From: Cristatella mucedo | Lineage: Eukaryota > Bryozoa > Phylactolaemata > Cristatellidae | Assembly: GCA_009760855.2 (NCBI GenBank) | Contig: WPIO01000001.1 | Span: 6,418,501 to 6,482,500, forward strand | Direction of reading: 5' to 3' | Length of the DNA stretch: 64,000 bases | The notes under the pieces: model-generated | Seen by the model: only the letters and a program-made list of their open reading frames with translations | What the model was told of the DNA's origin: nothing | Database searches by the model: none | In this document: positions 63,899 to 64,000 of the stretch, piece after piece | Numbering within the stretch: the stretch's first letter is position 1 | Layout: the number at the start of each line of letters is the position of its first letter | Made by a program: the position numbers and the translations under genes

Positions 63899-64000
63899 TG
63901 GAAGGTGCTGTGTTCTATTGGCCGTCAGGACGGATGCCACGTCAGTGGTTGCTGCATTACTTCAGCTGACATCGAGAGCGTATCTTCAGCAGCAGCAGCC
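63899..64000 (+). CDS. DAGLA: DAGL exon 14 (runs off the window)
   Basis: Opens WKVLCSIGRQDGCHVSGCC, in phase 0 after exon 13's MPK. This parallels the KPKWRIIVGATKC junction of DAGLA. It continues ITSADIESVSSAAAA to the window edge, probably into the regulatory loop that precedes the catalytic His. Acceptor 'tttttattgcag' is strong. The donor and everything downstream are not visible. Confidence 0.88.

Larger units (their letters stand above)
20649..64000 (+). other. DAGLA: Diacylglycerol lipase alpha-like gene (5' 14 coding exons)
   Basis: Gene-level entry. Diacylglycerol lipase (EC 3.1.1.116) hydrolyses the sn-1 ester of diacylglycerol at the plasma membrane, yielding 2-arachidonoylglycerol and related monoacylglycerols. 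Fourteen coding exons joined in phase give 598 codons before the window ends. The protein has an MPGLVAFRRRWSIGSDDL N-terminus, four membrane segments (about residues 20-42, 58-77, 98-119, 135-156), a cytosolic linker, and an alpha/beta-hydrolase domain. That domain carries GHSLG (Ser484) and LGKD (Asp536). The Ser-Asp spacing of 52 equals the 472/524 spacing of human DAGLA. The segment ASNDVYQYLCGLPVT before the lipase core is an alpha-type feature that DAGLB lacks. Catalytic His and C-terminal tail lie beyond the edge. Introns range from 112 bp to about 9.7 kb. Confidence 0.95.

Overview
The window is nuclear DNA from an animal. It holds spliced exons with GT-AG introns, a metazoan-specific lipid-signalling gene, several non-LTR retrotransposon (LINE) families, tRNA-derived SINEs, DNA transposons and long dinucleotide microsatellites. 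There is no operon structure, CRISPR array, phage or plasmid feature. Repeat content and intron sizes would suit an invertebrate or early-branching metazoan, but the sequence alone does not fix the species.

The only host gene I can establish is a diacylglycerol lipase of the alpha type (sn-1-specific DAGL). It lies on the + strand, starts at ATG 20649 and runs off the right edge. I reconstructed 14 coding exons: 20649-20743, 23975-24180, 24293-24394, 34075-34255, 39185-39272, 40485-40622, 47233-47438, 47734-47881, 50716-50799, 51871-51948, 55333-55416, 56953-57092, 61652-61793 and 63899 to beyond 64000. All 13 junctions keep the reading frame, giving 598 codons so far. The product has four membrane segments, then the lipase domain with the GHSLG nucleophile (Ser484) and the catalytic Asp536. 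The catalytic His and C-terminal tail lie outside the window. One junction appears to use a GC donor, and an overlapping upstream ORF precedes the start codon. A 102-codon reverse ORF (19913-20221) sits head-to-head with the gene, with a GC-rich interval between them.

Left of the gene (1-20 kb) is repeat-rich: a roughly 490-bp (CT)n tract, LINE relics, an inverted pair of ~165-bp-unit satellite blocks (9540-10625 and 12426-12830), SINEs, and a nearly full-length decayed LINE (about 14990-18350, reverse) carrying nested copies of its own 3' end. The large introns hold most of the remaining repeats. These include a well-preserved 461-codon LINE reverse transcriptase (30469-31854), a hAT element with an exact 8-bp target duplication (43727-45639), a MITE with TIRs and a TCA duplication (46051-46731), a Tc1/mariner transposase relic, and a LINE inserted inside a SINE (48490-49455).

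Working names: LINE A has an AAGCGCCTAGA...GGGCGCTT hairpin and (ATT)n tail. LINE B has a CGTACCGAAAGCCGCTTAGG 3' end and (ATTAC)n tail. LINE C has a TTCTCTTAGGG-type tail. SINE-1 is a tRNA head with a LINE C-like tail. SINE-2 is a tRNA head with a body ending near AAATCAGCTA. I did not find a novel multi-gene system. The most interesting signals are the complete gene model, the LINE/SINE 3' hairpin sharing, two perfect short palindromes, and the inverted satellite blocks.
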